Shown one piece after another: positions 24,687 through 34,206 of a stretch of 34,459 bases of DNA. The notes beneath the pieces were generated by a model that ran no database searches, was not told the DNA's origin, and saw nothing but the letters and a program-made list of their open reading frames with translations. Position 1 is the first letter of the stretch. Every line of letters begins with the position of its first letter. The DNA is from Ignavibacteriota bacterium. Lineage in GTDB: Bacteria; Bacteroidota; Ignavibacteria; Kapaibacteriales; UBA2268. The stretch lies in contig JACRLY010000052.1 in the NCBI GenBank assembly GCA_016219595.1, positions 16,413 through 50,871 of the forward strand, given 5' to 3'. The position numbers were made by a program, and so were the translations under genes.

Positions 24687-27600
24687 ATGAGGAAAATATT
24701 CTTTACTCGGTTATTGTTAATAATTTGCAGTTCTGCTATATCAGCACTAATATTTTTGAGTAATTATCATTCATTAATGAATACTGAAAATATAACAACC
24801 GGAGATGGGCTCTCATTGAAAAACATGGATGAATTGAATTTAATCAGATACCGTGACCCTGCAACCGGGAAAATACCTGACCACATAAGACAAAAAGAAT
24901 TGAATTTTGTATCAAATCTACCCGGTTCCAAAAAAAATTTAAAATCAGATTATGAATATTTACAAAGTGAAAACTGGATACGAAGAGGACCGATTAATGT
25001 CGGCGGCAGAACAAGGGCATTAGCAGTAGATATCCGAAATGAAAATATTATTCTTGCTGGGGGAGTCTCGGGTGGGATGTGGCGTTCAACAGATGCAGGT
25101 TTGACCTGGTTGAAAGTTACTGCTCCTGACCAGGTACATTCTGTTTCATGCGTAATTCAGGATATAAGGCAGGGAAAGGAAGACAACTGGTATTACGGCA
25201 CTGGTGAAGCTTATGGGAATTCATCGAGTATTAGCGGTAATGGCATATACAAATCAACAGATAACGGGCAAAGCTGGCACCCGATTATGTCTACGGTTTC
25301 AGGACCAAGCTCCTGGCAGAGTCAATTCGATTATATATGGAATATTGTTCTCGATTACCACCATCAAAATGATGATATCATTCATGTCGCAACTGCATTG
25401 GGAGGTATATACAGGACAACAAACGGAGGAACAAAATGGGAATCCGTACTCGGAGGTTTTGGTAATTCATACAGCTATTATACTGATGTTGCAATGACTT
25501 CTTCTGGGATATATTATGCTACCATGAGTCAGCAAACCGTCGGAGAAAATAATAATTCGATTGTAAAAGGAATTTACCGTTCAACTGACGGAATGGATTG
25601 GACTAATATAACACCCCAAAATTTTCCTGCAGTTTATAGCAGAATAGTAATTGGAATTGCTCCTTCCGATGAGAACCAGGTGTATTTTCTCGCTGCCGTT
25701 ACGGATGGATTCGGGAAAGTAACTTTAAATCAAATAGGAGATACACTTTGGAACAGCTTCTTTAAATATACTTATGTTTCAGGTAATGGAGCCGGAGCAG
25801 GAGGAATTTGGGAAGACAGGTCTCAGAACCTTCCAAGTCCAACGAACAGAAGGGGACACTTTAATCCACAGGGTTCCTATAACTTAATAGTAAAAGTAAA
25901 ACCTGATAATCCAAATGTAGTTTTTATCGGAGGTACTAATCTTTATCGTTCGAATGATGGATTTGCAAGTCCTGAGAATTATGCCTGGATAGGCGGATAT
26001 AACAGTACATATGTAGGAACAGGTTACCAGGTATATCCCAACCAGCACCCGGACCAGCATGCAATGGTTTTCATGCCTTCCAATTCTAATATAATGCTGT
26101 CTGGTTCCGATGGAGGTGTGGCAAAAACAATGAATGATATGGCTGATAATGTCGAGTGGATTTCTCTTAATAACGGTTACTATACTACGCAATTTTATTC
26201 GGTCGCAATTGACCATGCAATTACAGGGGATGAAAAAATAATTGGAGGTTTACAAGATAATGAAACCTTGTTTACGAATTCTTATAATTCAAATTCAGCA
26301 TGGAAAAGTTTGACTCAGGGCGATGGATTGAACTGTGCAATTGCTGATGGCGGTTCATTTATTATTACATCACAAAATTCTTTCTATCAACCGAAAATCA
26401 GAATATGGAAATTAAAATATGACCTTGATGGTAATGTAACAGTTAAGACAAGAATAGACCCAATCGGAGCAAGTGATTTAATCTGGTTATCTCCATTTCA
26501 AGAGACTCCCCGGTACAAATGATACAATAATGACAGCTCTCCAGGTTTCAACAAATCCTGCAAACATAGTTTATTATGGCACTTCAAACGGCAGAGTTTT
26601 TAAAATTACAAATGCTAATGTAGGTATACCGGCACCGGTTGAAATCACAGGAAGTAATTTTCCGAAAAGAGCTTATATTAGCAGTATTGCAATAGATGAA
26701 GATAATGCAGATAATGTTATTGTTACTTTTTCTAATTATGGAGTAATTAGTATTTTCTATTCTACAAACGGGGGGCAAAACTGGACTTCAATTGCAGGTA
26801 ATCTTGAGGAATTTTCGTCTGGAGCCGGTAATGGTCCTGCAGTAAATTGGATAGAAATATTAAAAGTAAATGGGAGGGATCTTTACTTTGCAGGAACTTC
26901 AACTGGTATATATTCTACTGTTTATCTCGATGGTGAATATACTGTGTGGCAGCAGGAAGGAGCAACAACAATCGGGAATGTGGTTGTTGACATGCTTGAT
27001 GCAAGACATAGTGACGGATTGATTGCCGCCGCTACACACGGAGCGGGAGTGTTCACTTCAAATATAACAGGATTACCCGGCACACCCGGTAAACCGGCTC
27101 TTGAATATCCTGCTGATGATGCAAAAGGTATTTTAGATAAACAAGTTATAAAGTGGAAAACTGTAAATGGAGCCTCGTTTTATAAAGTGCAAATAGCAAC
27201 TGACCCGGAATTTTCAAATATATTTTTCCAAAAAGATGGAAACACATTTGACTCATTAGACATTGATGAATTAGTACAGGGTAAAATTAAATATTATTGG
27301 AGAGTTTGTGCTAAAGGACCAGGTGGTCCCGGTGATTGGTCTGACATCTGGTCATTTACAACGGCTATCCAGGCACCAATATTAATATACCCGGAACATC
27401 AGTCTGATTCAATTCCTCTGGATATACCTCTTCAATGGGAAAATGTTGATGGTGCTATGTCTTATCATTTAGTAATAGCTGAGAACTTTTTATTCTCGAA
27501 AATTGTTAATGAAACAGCAGGTATAATCGGAAATTCCTTCACAACGGGAAAACTTGATTATGGGAAAAGGTATTATTGGAAATTAAGTTCAATTGATGAA

Positions 27601-27936
27601 AATGGTGAAGGTGTCTTTTCGAAAAGTTGGAATTTTAGAACAATTGAAAATGTTGGAGTTGGAGATTATTATTCTTCTGACTGGCTTGGACAGAATTATC
27701 CTAATCCGTTTAATTCAATAACTAAAGTCAGTTTTGAAATTAAAAAAAGAACCGATGTGAAATTAGAGGTATTTAATTATTTGGGAATTAAAATCAAGAC
27801 CATAGTTAATTCAAGATTGGATGGCGGTAAATATACCTATAATATTGATTCTGATGGAATGATTAATGGAAAATATTATTATAGGTTAAAAGCAGGAAAT
27901 AAAACAGAAACAAAGTCAATGATAGTAAATAAATGA
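24687..27936 (+). pseudogene. Secreted beta-propeller T9SS protein, frameshifted
   Basis: Two adjoining frames form one gene of about 1,080 residues. Part one (from ATG 24687, after GAGG) has a signal anchor (MRKIFFTRLLLIICSSAISA) and sortilin/BNR-like propeller repeats such as GGMWRSTDAGLTW, GIYKSTDNGQSW and GIYRTTNGGTKW. It stops at 26520-26522. Part two continues the propeller, then two fibronectin-like domains (about 27080-27650) and a type A T9SS sorting domain with LGQNYPNPFNSITKV. Removing one C from the CCCC run at 26508-26511 joins the parts as TPGTNDTIMTALQVS. Product is probably cell-surface or released. The gene splits the moxR/bat cluster. The frameshift may be real or a sequencing error. 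Confidence 0.85.
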
Positions 27937-27958
27937 AAAGGATTCACAGAAGAAGGAA

Positions 27959-28915
27959 ATGAGAAGAGCAAAATATATTCTGATAGTCGTATTAGTTTTA
28001 ATTTCAGTTTCGTTAAAAGCACAAAGGGTTTCGGTTAGAGCCGGGTTAGATACAAATAATGTACTAATAGGCGACCAGTTGAAGCTCACACTTGAAGCAA
28101 CGAGTGATAAAAAAGCAAAAATTGTTTTCCCGGTTATCCCGGATACAATTGGAAAAATTGAGGTTCTAAGCCGTTCCAAAATCGATACAGTTGATTCGAA
28201 CGGACTATTTTCATTAAAACAAAGATTTGTCATTACATCATTTGATTCAGGATGGCATTCCATTCCATCTTTGACATTTACTTATGCGGGAAAAGGGATT
28301 ACAGACGAATACACGGTTTGGACAGATTCTTTACTACTTAAATTTAATACTGTTCAGGTTGATACAAGCCAGGCAATAAAAGATATTAAGCCTCCGTTGG
28401 ACGAACCTATTTCGTGGGAAGAGTATTTACTTTATTTTATTATAGGTATATCAATTATCGGGATTGGAATCCTTGCTTATAAACTTTGGAAAAGGTATAA
28501 AAAGAAAAAGGAATCCCCATTGGATTATGACCCGAAAATACCACCTCACATTATTGCACTTGAAGCACTTAAACAGCTTGATTCCGAAAAACTCTGGCAA
28601 AAAGGAAAAATTAAGCTTTATCATATTAGATTGACTGAAATAATAAGACTATATATTGAAAGACGCTATCTTATCCCGGCACTCGAGATGATTACACCTG
28701 ATATAATTCAATCTCTGAGTGAAGCAAAAATAGTTGACGAACTTATTTTATATATGAAAAAAGTATTCGAAATGGCTGACCTGGTGAAGTTTGCTAAGTT
28801 TCAGCCGCTACCCGATGAAAATACTCTTGTTCTTAATTATGCTTTCGATTTTGTTAATAAAACAATTCCTTCTCAGGAAGAGCCAACAAAAATTGAGGAA
28901 GGAAGCTACAAATGA
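27959..28915 (+). CDS. BatD-like membrane protein
   Basis: The 318 residues begin with a signal peptide (MRRAKYILIVVLVLISVSLKAQ) followed by a beta-rich periplasmic domain (about 25-135). A single membrane helix lies at about 150-172 (LLYFIIGISIIGIGILAYKLW), and a basic cytoplasmic helical domain (about 175-318) follows. This arrangement matches the BatD/DUF4381-type partner between DUF58 and BatA genes. Its stop overlaps the batA start by 4 bases (ATGA), implying translational coupling. The precise role is unproven; the cluster is linked to aerotolerance in Bacteroides. Confidence 0.75.
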   Translation: MRRAKYILIVVLVLISVSLKAQRVSVRAGLDTNNVLIGDQLKLTLEATSDKKAKIVFPVIPDTIGKIEVLSRSKIDTVDSNGLFSLKQRFVITSFDSGWHSIPSLTFTYAGKGITDEYTVWTDSLLLKFNTVQVDTSQAIKDIKPPLDEPISWEEYLLYFIIGISIIGIGILAYKLWKRYKKKKESPLDYDPKIPPHIIALEALKQLDSEKLWQKGKIKLYHIRLTEIIRLYIERRYLIPALEMITPDIIQSLSEAKIVDELILYMKKVFEMADLVKFAKFQPLPDENTLVLNYAFDFVNKTIPSQEEPTKIEEGSYK

Positions 28916-29904
28916 GAGACATTGTATTTGCATACCCGGAATTTCTATATTTACTTGTATTCATTCCATTCTTAATTGCATGGTATGTTTACAGATTGAA
29001 AAAGCAAAAGCCTGCTCTGATTGTATCAACCATTCAGGGATTTGATAAATCAAAACCTACCCTTAGGGTAAGACTCAGACATTCATTATTTATCTTCAGG
29101 ATACTTGTTATCGGATTGATTATTATTATACTTGCTAGACCACAATCAAGCTCGAGTCATAAAAATGTTACAACCGAAGGCATTGATATAGTCATGGCAC
29201 TCGATATTTCGACATCTATGCTTGCGGAAGATTTCCATCCGAACAGGCTGGAAGCTGCAAAAAAGAATGCAATGGCATTTATTGACAATAGGGTAGATGA
29301 TAGAATAGGATTGGTTATTTTCAGTGGTGAAAGTTTTACGCAATGTCCTGTTACAATAGACCATGACGTATTGAAAAATCTGTTTAATTCAATTAAAAGC
29401 GGGATGATTATTGATGGTACGGCAATAGGTAACGGATTGGCAACTGCCATTACACGTTTGAAAGACAGCAAGGCAAAAAGCAAAGTTATTATTCTGCTGA
29501 CAGACGGAGTTAATAACACAGGATTCATAGCACCGCTTTCAGCAGCAGAGATTGCAAAAACTTTCGGAATAAGGGTATATACGATAGGTGTAGGAACCCG
29601 CGGGGTCGCTCCCTATCCATTCAAGACTCCATTTGGAATTCAATACCAAAATGTACCGGTTGAAATTGATGAACCTGTTTTGAAAGAAATAGCCAAAACT
29701 ACAGACGGGAAATATTTTCGTGCTACCGGTAATAAAGCTCTTGAAAATATTTATAATGAAATAGATAAAATGGAAAAAACCAGGATTGACGTTGCAGTAT
29801 GGAATCGCCGTTCTGAGGAATTTCTGCCATTCGCTATTACCGCCGGATTATTATTATTGCTTGAACTTCTATTGAGATTTTTTGTCTTTCGGAATTTACC
29901 TTAA
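28912..29904 (+). CDS. batA: VWA-domain protein BatA
   Basis: Membrane-anchored VWA protein of 330 residues. Two N-terminal helices (about 8-28 and 58-76) are followed by the VWA domain (about 90-280), with a complete metal-ion-dependent adhesion site: DISTS (98-102), DGTAIG, and LTDGVNN. A C-terminal helix (about 308-328) returns to the membrane. It overlaps the BatD-like gene by 4 bases. BatB, BatC and the larger BatD that often follow are absent; the next gene is an unrelated reductase. The set is therefore a minimal MoxR-DUF58-BatD-like-BatA cluster. Confidence 0.92.
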   Translation: MRDIVFAYPEFLYLLVFIPFLIAWYVYRLKKQKPALIVSTIQGFDKSKPTLRVRLRHSLFIFRILVIGLIIIILARPQSSSSHKNVTTEGIDIVMALDISTSMLAEDFHPNRLEAAKKNAMAFIDNRVDDRIGLVIFSGESFTQCPVTIDHDVLKNLFNSIKSGMIIDGTAIGNGLATAITRLKDSKAKSKVIILLTDGVNNTGFIAPLSAAEIAKTFGIRVYTIGVGTRGVAPYPFKTPFGIQYQNVPVEIDEPVLKEIAKTTDGKYFRATGNKALENIYNEIDKMEKTRIDVAVWNRRSEEFLPFAITAGLLLLLELLLRFFVFRNLP

Positions 29905-29964
29905 TGAAAATGTTGTGGTAAATATTATTATTAAATCTGAAGTCAATAAAAATTTGTATTCTCA

Positions 29965-30504
29965 ATGAAAAATTCAAATAAAAGGAAAGTAATTGTATAT
30001 ATAGCTGTCAGCATTGATGGGTATATTGCAAAAAAAGACGGGGATATCAGCTGGTTGTCTATAGTTGAAAAAGAAGGCGAAGACTATGGATATTCAGATT
30101 TTATCAAAACAATAGATACAGTCATCATGGGAAGGAAAACATATGATAAGGTATTAAGCATGGTTGAAAATTTCCCGCATAAGGATAAAAAGTGTTACAT
30201 AATAACACATACTAAAAAGCCACATCAGGATAATTTGGAATTTTACACAGGTGATTTAAAAGAGTTAGTAAGTAATTTAAAATCTGAAAAGGGGAACAAT
30301 ATCTTTATAGACGGGGGTTCTGAAATTATTAATTACCTGATGAAATGTAATTTAATTGATGAATTTGTAATCTCAATCTTACCAATATTGTTAGGAGATG
30401 GAATAAAATTGTTTAAAGAAGGCAATCCTGATGATTTATATGAATTATTAAATGTCAATACTTTTGATACAGGATTAGTTCAGTTGCATTATAAGAAAAA
30501 ATGA
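29965..30504 (+). CDS. RibD C-terminal/DHFR-like reductase
   Basis: The 179 residues match the RibD C-terminal domain family, which has a dihydrofolate reductase fold and probably uses NAD(P)H. Features are the N-terminal VIVYIAVSIDGYIAKKDGDISWL (about 9-31), the VIMGRKTYDKVL segment, IFIDGGSEIINYLM and ISILPILLGDGIKLF. Relatives include Bacillus YyaP/YwjB, whose substrate is unknown. It lacks the deaminase half of true RibD, so a role in riboflavin synthesis is not implied. It starts 60 bases after batA and converges with the rhomboid-like gene. Confidence 0.87.
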   Translation: MKNSNKRKVIVYIAVSIDGYIAKKDGDISWLSIVEKEGEDYGYSDFIKTIDTVIMGRKTYDKVLSMVENFPHKDKKCYIITHTKKPHQDNLEFYTGDLKELVSNLKSEKGNNIFIDGGSEIINYLMKCNLIDEFVISILPILLGDGIKLFKEGNPDDLYELLNVNTFDTGLVQLHYKKK

Positions 30505-30512
30505 TTAAGTAA

Positions 30513-31373
30513 TTATTTAATGTTTTTCGAATAACCTTCGAGGAAGCGTTTTTCTTCATGAGTCAGAGATTCTTTACCATGGTCTATTATTTTATCCAGA
30601 ATTTCATTCAGCCGGTCTTCGGTATATTTGAAATCACCGAAATATGAAGATTCCTCTCTTAAACTTTGACTGAATTTCCGAAGTTCATTTTGTTCAATCA
30701 GTGCAGGAGTTAACTCTTCAGGCTTTGGAATAACCAGTCCTTTTTCTTCTAACCTTGATTTAATCAAATTTTTTGTGGTTTTAATTTGCATGAATGAAAC
30801 ACCTGCTGCAGCGAAGCCGATAAATGCAGACAGCACTCCTTTTAGGAGTAATAAATGTCCGTCAATTACAATTATCGAATGAATCAGAAGTGAAGTTCCC
30901 CAAAAAATAAAAATAATTGAAGTTAGTATTGCTGTTTTAATTGGCTTGAAAAGCCAAATGTAAAGTCTTTTTCCTTTTTTAAAGAATGTGAATAATAGCA
31001 TCACAAAAAATGATAATCCTTCCATTCCGGAAAGTACTGAAGAGGTTTTCCAATAAACAAGAGTAAGAATTGTTCCCTGTAAAATTGTAACAAGAATCAG
31101 TATAAGGGAAAATAAAGTGTGATTGAGGATTTCTTCAAGTTTTGGTCCAAATAAGTAAAAAACAGTGAGAAACAGCAATGTCCCTTCCACGGTTCCTCCT
31201 GCAAATGGAAAACTTATAAGCCGCCACAATTCTAAGTTTTCAAGAACCCGTGTCGGTTGTAATGAAAGATATGATGTCAGTAATCCGTTTGTGAAAATAT
31301 CCGCTATGTAAATCAATCCTGCAACTATTAGCAGTCTGAAAGATACTGACTTTATGTGTTCCTGTTCAAACAT
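30513..31373 (-). CDS. Rhomboid-like membrane protein, probably inactive
   Basis: The 286 residues contain five or six membrane helices (about 12-200) and a soluble tail (about 205-286). The loop LELWRLISFPF (47-57) matches the rhomboid L1 loop with its WR motif. The tail ending EILDKIIDHGKESLTHEEKRFLEGYS resembles the domain (DUF6576-like) that follows rhomboids in Bacteroidota. Rhomboid serine proteases need GxSG; the corresponding site here reads GMEG (116-119), so the nucleophile is missing. The fold may serve a pseudoprotease function such as client binding. The assignment rests on these motifs. Confidence 0.65.
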   Translation of the reverse strand: MFEQEHIKSVSFRLLIVAGLIYIADIFTNGLLTSYLSLQPTRVLENLELWRLISFPFAGGTVEGTLLFLTVFYLFGPKLEEILNHTLFSLILILVTILQGTILTLVYWKTSSVLSGMEGLSFFVMLLFTFFKKGKRLYIWLFKPIKTAILTSIIFIFWGTSLLIHSIIVIDGHLLLLKGVLSAFIGFAAAGVSFMQIKTTKNLIKSRLEEKGLVIPKPEELTPALIEQNELRKFSQSLREESSYFGDFKYTEDRLNEILDKIIDHGKESLTHEEKRFLEGYSKNIK

Positions 31374-31374
31374 T

Positions 31375-31765
31375 TTATTTTAATGAATCAATCAGCTTAT
31401 CAACTTCACCTATATTGACGAATTCATGATAATCTTCATTTATTGCTATCATAGGAGCACCGCCACAGGCACCCATACATTCAACCTCCTCGAGCGAAAA
31501 TTTGCCGTCTTCAGTTTTTTGATTATGCCCGATGCCTAATTTATTACTTAAATGAGAATAAAGTTCTTCTCCTCCCAATAGCATGCATGATACATTTGTA
31601 CAATCCAAGCAGTTCAGCAACATATTTTTTTACATCATCGGATATCCATCCGAATTTTTTTTGTGCCAGCCACAAAACAGACATAATAGCTGCTTTAGCC
31701 TGGGGATATTTTGATTTTATTTTTTCAACCTGTTCTAATTCTTCCCTGTTAAATTCTATTACCAT
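31375..31765 (-). pseudogene. nuoE: NuoE-like [2Fe-2S] subunit, broken by internal deletion
   Basis: The ATG at 31765 starts a NuoE N-terminus (residues 1-55, MVIEFNREELEQ to KKYVAELLGL). In the other minus frame the C-terminal half resumes with CTNVSCMLLGGEELYSHL and VECMGACGGAPM, carrying all four cluster ligands. The segment that normally joins them in NuoE, around 26-28 residues with a PP-x-x-VYGVxTFYxMF core, is absent, and the frame changes at about 31600-31604. Neither half alone can form the 24-kDa subunit of complex I or of NAD-linked hydrogenases. nuoF or hydrogenase genes are not adjacent. An assembly deletion is possible. Confidence 0.85.
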
Positions 31766-31927
31766 TACTAATTCCAATTCTAACTTTGTCAAAATATAAA
31801 CTACAAATCTATAAAAAATAAATAATATTAGTAGTTGATTATGCAATAGAATTCCCGATATCCTAAATTTTAAGTAAAATAAATTTTATTTAATTTAGTG
31901 TATTATTAAAATATTATGGTATAAAAG

Positions 31928-32114
31928 TTGAAATTTTCAGAGCTTGTACGCCTTCTCGAAAGAAATGGGTTCAGTTTGTTGAAAGAGAAAGGATCGGTTA
32001 GATATTATTTTAAAGAAGGAAATAATAATCTTATAAGAATAGATTACCATGGTTCAAAGGAAGTTCCAACAGGTACGTAATGCAATATTAAAAGCTTCAG
32101 GATTAAAAAAATAA
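31928..32114 (+). pseudogene. hicA: HicA toxin, degenerate and frameshifted
   Basis: From TTG 31928 a 50-residue frame (MKFSELVRLLERNGFSLLKE with TTG read as Met; later RIDYHGSKEVPTGT) matches HicA mRNA-interferases and stops at 32078-32080. The expected C-terminus NAILKASGLKK follows at once in another frame and ends at 32114, so two bases (about TG or GT of a Cys codon) appear deleted near 32078. The usual catalytic His in the GSH motif is Val here (KGSVRYYF). The toxin is therefore probably inactive twice over. hicB follows 12 bases on. Confidence 0.82.
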
Positions 32115-32126
32115 GGAGAAAATAAT

Positions 32127-32372
32127 ATGATAGATTTAGATTATTCAATAATTATAGAAGCAACAGAAGAACCGGATTTCTTCGGGTATTATTCCCCTGA
32201 TTTGGAAGGATTTACGGGTGTAGGTAACTCGATTGAAGACTGTATTTATAAAGCTAAATGGGGTATGAAAGAGTATATCGAATTGATGAAACGAAAAAAT
32301 TTACCAACCCCTAATAAAAAATTCCCTGTTAAAATAATTATTCAAAATCAATCTGAGTTGGTTGTTGTTTAG
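32127..32372 (+). CDS. hicB: HicB antitoxin
   Basis: The 81 residues have the HicB partial RNase-H-like fold: a starting strand YSIIIEATEEPDFFGYYSPDLEGF, the GVGNSIEDCIYKAKWGMKEYIELM helix and the final VKIIIQN strand. It has a good AAGGAG ribosome-binding site. It normally neutralises HicA and represses its own promoter. This short form lacks a recognisable C-terminal DNA-binding domain. As its toxin is broken, the gene may be decaying, or may still control a HicA encoded elsewhere. It converges on hpnD with 14 bases between. Confidence 0.88.
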   Translation: MIDLDYSIIIEATEEPDFFGYYSPDLEGFTGVGNSIEDCIYKAKWGMKEYIELMKRKNLPTPNKKFPVKIIIQNQSELVVV

Positions 32373-32386
32373 TAGTTAAGGTTTTC

Positions 32387-33289
32387 TTAAGAACGTTTCT
32401 TCAATCTCTTGACAAATACCTTTATTGAGAGCCAGTGTTTCATTGCTATCATAATTTTATGCAGAGCCGAAACTCTAATTCTTTTCTGATAAACATTATA
32501 TTCATTGAGTTCGATTTTTTCAAGTAATCTGAAATAAATTGCATCCATAATCTCTGCGGCAGAAATTGTTATTCTTTCGTCAGGACGCAGGTAAGTCCGA
32601 GCCTTATGATAATATTCCCTGACACGCTGTACCTGGAATCTCATCAGTTCAACAAAATTGTCATTATATATTTCCCTGGTTAGCTCTTCTTCTGTATAAT
32701 TGAATCGTGCAAGGTCTTCCTGGGGCAGGTAAATATAACCTCTGTCTTTGTCTGATTTGATATCACGTAAAATATTAGTTAATTGAAGGGCATATCCGAG
32801 ATTTATAGCGTAATTTTTTGTTTCTTCATATTTATGACCGAATATTTCAATGCTTATCAAACCAACAGTGCTAGCCACACCATAGCAATAATCTTTAAGT
32901 TCTTCGAATGTGCGGTACCGGTTTTGTATTAAATCCCTTCTGCATCCGTGTATCAAAGTCAGGAAGTATTGTTTAGGTATGGCAAATCTCCTTATTACAC
33001 TTATTAAGGGCATAATCAAGGGATTTGACGATTCATCGGAATAAATTTTTTCGACTTCATTTTCCCACCAGTCAAGCCTTCTTTTCTTTTTATCTATTAT
33101 TTCCAAATCATAGGAAGGTGTATTATCGACAATATCATCAATATAGCTGCAAAAAGCATAAACAGAGTGAATTGCTTTACGTTCTTCGATAGGAAGTATT
33201 GAAAATGAATAATAAAAGTTTGACTTTTCGAACTCAGGCGGTTCTACATTTTCATAATTTGCAAGCTCGATATGTGTGATGTAATTCAT
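32387..33289 (-). CDS. hpnD: Presqualene diphosphate synthase HpnD
   Basis: Trans-isoprenyl diphosphate synthase of 300 residues that condenses two farnesyl diphosphates to presqualene diphosphate. Both aspartate-rich motifs are present: DDIVD (51-55) and NILRDIKSDKDRG (172-184, with Asp176 and Asp180). The substrate-pocket segment YCYGVASTVGL is typical of the squalene/phytoene synthase family. The ATG overlaps the hpnC stop by 4 bases. The HpnC-HpnD pair is diagnostic for the three-step HpnCDE route to squalene, used for hopanoids or related lipids. The hpnE oxidoreductase is not downstream. Confidence 0.9.
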   Translation of the reverse strand: MNYITHIELANYENVEPPEFEKSNFYYSFSILPIEERKAIHSVYAFCSYIDDIVDNTPSYDLEIIDKKKRRLDWWENEVEKIYSDESSNPLIMPLISVIRRFAIPKQYFLTLIHGCRRDLIQNRYRTFEELKDYCYGVASTVGLISIEIFGHKYEETKNYAINLGYALQLTNILRDIKSDKDRGYIYLPQEDLARFNYTEEELTREIYNDNFVELMRFQVQRVREYYHKARTYLRPDERITISAAEIMDAIYFRLLEKIELNEYNVYQKRIRVSALHKIMIAMKHWLSIKVFVKRLKKRS

Positions 33290-34206
33290 TTAGAATTGAA
33301 TATTAATCTCATAAAAATTTTGAAAAAATCAAGCTTTGATAATTCCGGTCTAATGTACAAAATATTGTAATTTAAGCTCCTGCACTTTTTAATTATAGAT
33401 AATCCTCCGTTAACGGTTGCTTTGATTTCCAGCCTAAATCTATAATTATTTAAATATTTAACGAGTTCAAATCCTTCGTTAAGATAGCTTTCTGAATGCA
33501 AATATAATTCATTCAAACAACTAATCAAATTTTCAGTTTTTTTATTATTTTTTAAATCATCGATATTCAGTTTGTATTTTAATAATATATCTGAAGGTAT
33601 ATATACCCGGTCTTGCTTCAAATCGACAGATAAGTCCTGCCAAAAATTAGCTATTTGCAAACCGGTGCATATTTTGTCAGAGAAGTAAGCTGTTCTGTCA
33701 TTATAATTTTTAAATAATCTTAATATTAATTCTCCAATCGGGTTAGCAGAGTAAAAACAGTAATTTTCTAATTCCTGAAAGGTCTTAGATTGATTGAAGT
33801 TTATATCCATCCTGAATGCAGTTAAAAGTTTTTGCAATGGTTCAGACGGAATTTCTGTTTCATTCATAGTATTGTGTAAAGCTAGAAAAACAGGATTACC
33901 CTTTTTTTGAATCGTACGATTTAACAGAAGGTTTTCATAGTCATCCAACGATTTTAATTGTTCCTCCTTGCCGATTGATGAAAGTTCATCGCCAATATCA
34001 TCGGCTATCCTTGAGTAAGCATAGATACTATAAACATATTTCCTCAGATACTTTGGAATCAGGAAAGAGGAGACAGGGAAGTTTTCATAATGAGAAACCG
34101 TTATTTGTCTGCAAAATTCAAAAGCATCTTCAATTGAAGAAACAGAATATTTGCCTCCGTCGGGTTTGACGAGTTCCAAAACATTTATGCTTTTGTAATC
34201 AATCAT
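33286..34206 (-). CDS. hpnC: Hydroxysqualene synthase HpnC
   Basis: Paralogue of HpnD in the same family, 306 residues, converting presqualene diphosphate to hydroxysqualene. It shows HYENFPVSSFLIPKYLRKYVYSIYA, the aspartate motif IADDIGDE (68-74) and NFWQDLSVDLKQDRVYIP (187-204), where Gln replaces the arginine of HpnD's NILRD, a difference typical for HpnC. It starts directly after the TGA of the DUF393 gene (TGAATG) and overlaps hpnD by 4 bases, so all three are probably translated from one mRNA. Confidence 0.9.
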   Translation of the reverse strand: MIDYKSINVLELVKPDGGKYSVSSIEDAFEFCRQITVSHYENFPVSSFLIPKYLRKYVYSIYAYSRIADDIGDELSSIGKEEQLKSLDDYENLLLNRTIQKKGNPVFLALHNTMNETEIPSEPLQKLLTAFRMDINFNQSKTFQELENYCFYSANPIGELILRLFKNYNDRTAYFSDKICTGLQIANFWQDLSVDLKQDRVYIPSDILLKYKLNIDDLKNNKKTENLISCLNELYLHSESYLNEGFELVKYLNNYRFRLEIKATVNGGLSIIKKCRSLNYNILYIRPELSKLDFFKIFMRLIFNSK

